NCBI GenBank assembly: GCA_963575745.1
Contig: CAUYUJ010004533.1
Span: 1-54,899 of the forward strand
From: Prorocentrum cordatum
Lineage: Eukaryota; Sar; Dinophyceae; Prorocentrales; Prorocentraceae
Reading direction: 5' to 3'
Length of the DNA: 54,899 nucleotides
Shown: positions 50,884 to 54,899 of the stretch, piece by piece
Numbering within the stretch: position 1 is the first letter of the stretch
How the letters are laid out: each line of letters starts with the position of its first letter
Program-made: the position numbers and the translations under genes
The notes under the pieces: generated by a model
Seen by the model: the letters and a program-made list of their open reading frames with translations, nothing else
What the model was told of the DNA's origin: nothing
The model's database searches: none

Positions 50884-52255
50884 CTTTCGGTGAAGCTCCT
50901 TATAGGGCCACGAACCGTGTGAGGGGTATGCCGAATTGGGTGCGGTGGAGCTCCCTACGGGCGAAGCGTGTGAGGGGTGTGCCGATATGAGTGGGGGGAC
51001 GCATGCGAACCCTGCCACAGGGGCCTTCGGTGGAGCTCCCTATGGGGCAACGAAGTGTGTGAGGGGTGTGCCGGAATGGGCGGGGGGACGCATGCGAACC
51101 CTGCCACTGGGGCATTCGGTGGAGCTCCCTATGGGGCAACGAAGTGTGTGAGGGGTGTGCCGGAATGGGCGGGGGGACGCATGCGAACCCTGCCATTGGG
51201 GCCTTCGGCGGAGCTCCCTATGGGGCCACGAAACGTGAGTGGGGTGTGCCGAGATGAGCGGGGGGACGCATGCGAACCCTGCCACTGGGGCCTTCGGTGG
51301 AGCTCCCTATGGGGCAACGAAGTGAGGGGTGTGCCGGAATGGGCGGGGGGACGCAAGCGAACCCTGCCATTGGGGCCTTCGGCGGAGCTCCCTACGGGGC
51401 CACGAACCGTGTGAGGGGATTGCCGAAATGGGCATACTGTGGGCGGGGTGGACGGATGTGAATGCGGCCGCTGGGGCCTTGGGTGAAGCTCCCTACGGGG
51501 TGACGAAACGTGTGAGGGGTGTGCAAAGATGGGCAAGCGGTGGGCGGGGTGAACGCATGTGAACGCGGCCACTGCGGCCTTGGGTGGAGCCCCCTTGGCC
51601 ACGAACCGTGTGAAGGGGGTGCCGAAATGGGCATGCCGTGGGCGGGTTGGACGTATGTGGACGCGGCCACTGCGGCCTTGGGTGGAGTTCCCCCTGTGGG
51701 GCCACGAACCGTGTGAGGGGTGTGCCGAGATGGGCATGCGGTGGGCGGGGTGGACGCATGTGAACGCGGCCACTGGGGCCGTCGGTGGAGCTCCCTACGG
51801 GGCCACGGACCGTGTGAGTGGTGTGCCGAGATGGGCATGCGGTGGGCGGGGTGGACGCATGTGAACGCGGCCACTGGGGCCTTGGGTGGAGTTCCCTATG
51901 GGTCCACAGACCGTGTGAGGGGTGTGCCGAAATGGGCATGCGGTGGGCGGGGTGGGCGCATGTGGACGCGGCCACTGCGGCCTTGGGTGGAGCCCCCTAT
52001 GGGGCCACAGACCGTGTGAGGGGTGTACCGACATGGGCATGCGGTAGGCGGGGTGGACGCATGTGAACGCGGCCACTGGGACCTTGGGTGGAGTTCCCGA
52101 TGGGGCCACGAACCGTGTGAGAGGTGTGCCGAAATGGGCATGCGGTGGACGGGGTGGACGCATGTGAACGCAGTCACTGGGTCCGTCGGTGGAGCTCCCT
52201 ATGGGGCCGCGAACCGTGTGAGGGGTGTGCCGAAATGGGCATGCGGTGGGCAGGG
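50884..52255. repeat. Minisatellite with 89-bp and 101-bp unit classes, about 14 copies
   Basis: Units contain GTGAGGGGTGTGCCG, GGACGCATG and GGAGCTCCCTA(T/C)GGGGC. Units up to about 51410 measure 89 bp (for example 51059 to 51148). Units after about 51430 measure 101 bp (for example 51713 to 51814) because of an extra CATGCGGTGGGCG segment. Open frames on both strands are periodic and have no domain. Confidence 0.9.
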
Positions 52256-52439
52256 TGCCGGAATAGACATGCGGAGGGCAGAGGCACGCATTGGAGGAGG
52301 GAGGAGGGGGAGGAGGACGAGAGGAGAACGCGGGGCGCTGTCGCTTCAACTGAGGACCCAACACAGAATGGTTCGGGAAAAAAGCTGCGGCGCGATGGCC
52401 AAGGTTCAAGTCATCGATCGCCGCCCGAAGATCAACACG

Positions 52440-52463
52440 TATATATATATATATATATATATA
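52440..52463. repeat. TA dinucleotide microsatellite
   Basis: Twelve TA units between the minisatellite and the composite repeat. Confidence 0.9.
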
Positions 52464-52543
52464 ATCCCACCAGCCCTTTGGGCGTGAGTGGTTTAGGGAG
52501 CTCTCTCTGTCCTCAACCCCCCTTCTTCCCCTTCGGGGAAGGG

Positions 52544-53760
52544 TTTACCCCTCCCCCTACCCCCTCCCCCTGGACCTGGACAGGGAGTTCCGCGGGTCGT
52601 CAGGGGGGTCTTTTTCGACGTCTGGGAGGGCCAAAAAACGACGACCCTCACGATGATTCTGGCCCCGAGGGGGGGGGGGAGTTTGGTGCCTCAGCTCGTC
52701 TTTGAAGCAAAAATCATTGATTTTACTACGGTGTTGGCCCCATTTTGGCCTTCTGAGGGGGCCGCGCTTCCCTTCCTTCATAGCAAAATCATTGATTTTA
52801 CTAAGGTTTTGGGCTCATTTTGGTCAAATCAGGGGGAAGCGCTCATTTGCGCTTCTGAGGAGGTCGCAAGAGGCTCCAAGATGGACCCAAGAGGCCCCCA
52901 GGAGGCTCCCAAGAGGCCTCCAGGAGGCCCCCAAGAGGCCCCCATGAGGCCCCAAGAGGTCCCCAAGAGGCTCCCAAGAGGCCCCCCAGAGGCCCCAAGA
53001 GGCCCCAAGAGGCCCCCAAGACGCCCCCAAGAGGCCCCCAAGAGGCCCCCAAGACGTCCCAAGAGGCTCCAAGAGGCCCCCAACAGGCCCCACGAGGAGC
53101 TCGAACGACTCACACCAGGACGAGAGACCCCAACGACTCACACCACGAGGAGCCCGAACGACTCACACCACAAGGAGGGGCCCGAACGACTCACACCAGG
53201 ACGAGGCGCCCGAACGACTCACACCACGACGCGGGCCTCGAACGACTCACACCACGAGGAGGAGCCCGAACGACTCACACCCGGACGAGGGGCCCGAACG
53301 ACTCACACCACGAAGAGCCCGAACGACTCACACCAGGAGGAGGGGCCCGAACGACTCACACCAGGACGAGGCGCCCGAACGACTCACACCACGAGGAGCC
53401 CGAACGACTCACACCAGGACGAGAGCCCCGAACGACTCACACCACGAGGAGCCCAAACGACTCACACCAGGAGGAGGAGCCCGAACGACTCACACCAGGA
53501 CGAAGGGCCCGAACAACTCACACCACGAGAAGCCCGAACGACTCACGCCAGGACGAAGAGCCCGAACGACTCAAACCACGACGAAGAGCCCGAACGACTC
53601 ACACCAGGAAGAAGGGCCCGAACGACTCACACCAGGACGAGAGGCCCGGAGATATGCGGGGGCAGGCGGAAACACGCCTGAAAAACACGACTGTCGGCAT
53701 GCCTCGCAAGAGTTGCTGTTTTGAGATGGGCTGGTGGGGATACGCGAAGCGTGAAGAATT
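52544..53760. repeat. Composite dispersed repeat, second full copy
   Basis: The head CCCCTCCCCCTACCCCCTCC then CTGGACCTGGACAGGG matches 1236 and 5542. The middle has AAAATCATTGATTTTACTA with GGCCCCATTTTGGCC, twice (52710 and 52790). An 11-bp array occupies 52860-53100 and a 28-bp array 53100-53650. The tail GATGGGCTGGTGGGGATACG continuing CGAAGCGTGAAGAATT ends at 53760. Same order as in the copy at 5542-6707, except for the 28-bp array. Confidence 0.8.
53100..53650. repeat. 28-bp (25-bp variant) minisatellite, CGAACGACTCACACCA
   Basis: About 20 units of CGAACGACTCACACCAGGAC followed by GAGGGGCC. Units with 25 bp lack three bases. It sits between the 11-bp array and the tail of the composite repeat. 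Confidence 0.9.
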
Positions 53761-53761
53761 A

Positions 53762-53979
53762 TGAACAAATGTATCTGTATATCTATATATATATATATAT
53801 ATATGTATACATGTCTGCCCACACACATACATGCATGCACACATACATGCACACATGCATACATGCATGCCTACATCCATACAGTACATGCAGCTGCACG
53901 TCCATACATGCATACAGACATACATGCGTACGTACGTGCATGCACACATGCATACATGTGTACATACATACATGCATAT

Positions 53980-54022
<43 letters not shown>

Positions 54023-54780
54023 CATTCATGCAGGCATGCATGCATACATACTTACATACGTATATATACATACATCCATACATACATACGTACATACATA
54101 CATACATACATGCATACATACATACATACACGCACGCATACATATATATATACATACATACATACACACATACATACATACATACATACATGCATGCATG
54201 CATGCATGCATGCATGCATGCATACACACATACATACATGCATGCATACATACATACATACATACATACATGCAAACATGCATACATGCATGCATGCATG
54301 CAAACATCTACATCCTAATACACATACATGCATACATGCGTGCGTGCATGCATGCATACATACTTTCATTGCATTGCATGGCCTCGCATTGCATTGCCTT
54401 GCGTTGCATTGCGTTGTATTGAATCACATTGGATTGCATTGCATTGCATTTCATGTCAGCCGATCTATCTGCCGACCTACATACCTACACAGTTACATAT
54501 ACATGTACACATACACATACCTACATACATATACACATATACGTGTAACTACACTTAAGTATAAACATACGCATCTCTATATATATATATATGTATACAT
54601 ATGATGTACAGATACTATACATAATCATACCCACATGCATAATACTATACATACACAAAAACATAATTAACACAATGTGCATACATGCATGCATTTATAC
54701 ATGTACATATGCACATACATATGCATATATAGATGTACATATATATATATATATACATATACAAATTCCGTGTCATCTAT
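53762..54780. repeat. CATA/CATG/TA microsatellite field with a CATTG block
   Basis: About 1 kb of CATA and CATG tetramers with TA tracts at 53783-53805 and 53977-54020 and a GCATT pentamer block at 54366-54452. It generates Ile-Tyr-His or Cys-Met-Tyr periodic frames. The final 120 bp (54781-54899) is GC-rich with a short GCGTCTGG/CCAGACGC hairpin and no gene. Confidence 0.9.
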
Positions 54781-54899
54781 CTTGATTGATCCGGTATGTC
54801 TGGACACCCCCACCGCCCCCCCCCACAGAAACGGGTTCCCCTGCGTCTGGGGTTCCCAGACGCCCCCGTCAGAAGGTCCCGCGAAACTTCTGGGCCTCT

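Noticed and set aside
53721-54422. Ile-Tyr-His-rich open frames in the CATA field
   Set aside because: They are translations of tetranucleotide repeats, open in several frames on both strands.

Overview
The window is nuclear DNA of a dinoflagellate. The best evidence is an exact 22-nt dinoflagellate spliced-leader (DinoSL) sequence on the minus strand at 36369-36390, at the 5' end of a LINE retrotransposon. High GC content, very abundant microsatellites and minisatellites, sparse protein coding and coding sequence on one strand only all fit. I cannot name the genus. 22300-22399 is a run of 100 N, a scaffold gap.

Layout. 1-7.6 kb is repeat-dominated: a 73-bp minisatellite, two GGC tracts, 5-mer and 6-mer microsatellites, and a composite dispersed repeat whose middle is an 11-bp-period array. 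7.6-9.5 kb holds a minus-strand MAPK-like (CMGC) kinase gene with two coding exons. Its 267-bp intron is bounded by inverted repeats that run into both splice sites, as in an introner. 9.6-13.8 kb has no recognisable gene and is strongly T-depleted on the plus strand. 13.9-16.9 kb carries a minus-strand Cys-rich gene I do not recognise, either interrupted or a pseudogene. 17-28 kb is repeats, foldback elements and unassigned sequence.

28.5-36.4 kb is an apparently intact LINE on the minus strand. From 5' to 3' it has the spliced leader, a 142-nt leader, ORF1 (525 aa, coiled coil plus an RRM-like region) and ORF2 (2042 aa, endonuclease, reverse transcriptase, CCHC knuckle and a long C-terminal extension with four 22-aa repeats). 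36.4-44.4 kb is again repeats, including several foldback (TIR) elements. 44.4-50.5 kb is a second, different LINE on the minus strand with an intact ORF1 and a decayed endonuclease, reverse transcriptase and RNase H region. 50.9-54.8 kb is minisatellites, another full copy of the composite repeat, and a CATA/TA microsatellite field.

How the parts relate. All supported coding sequence lies on the minus strand, in line with the unidirectional gene arrangement of dinoflagellate genomes. The LINE carrying a spliced leader shows that a trans-spliced transcript was reverse transcribed and integrated. The two LINEs are the only sources of reverse transcriptase seen here. The foldback elements encode nothing and must rely on enzymes from elsewhere if they move. 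Most long open frames outside the features listed are by-products of simple-sequence repeats or of composition that lacks stop codons.
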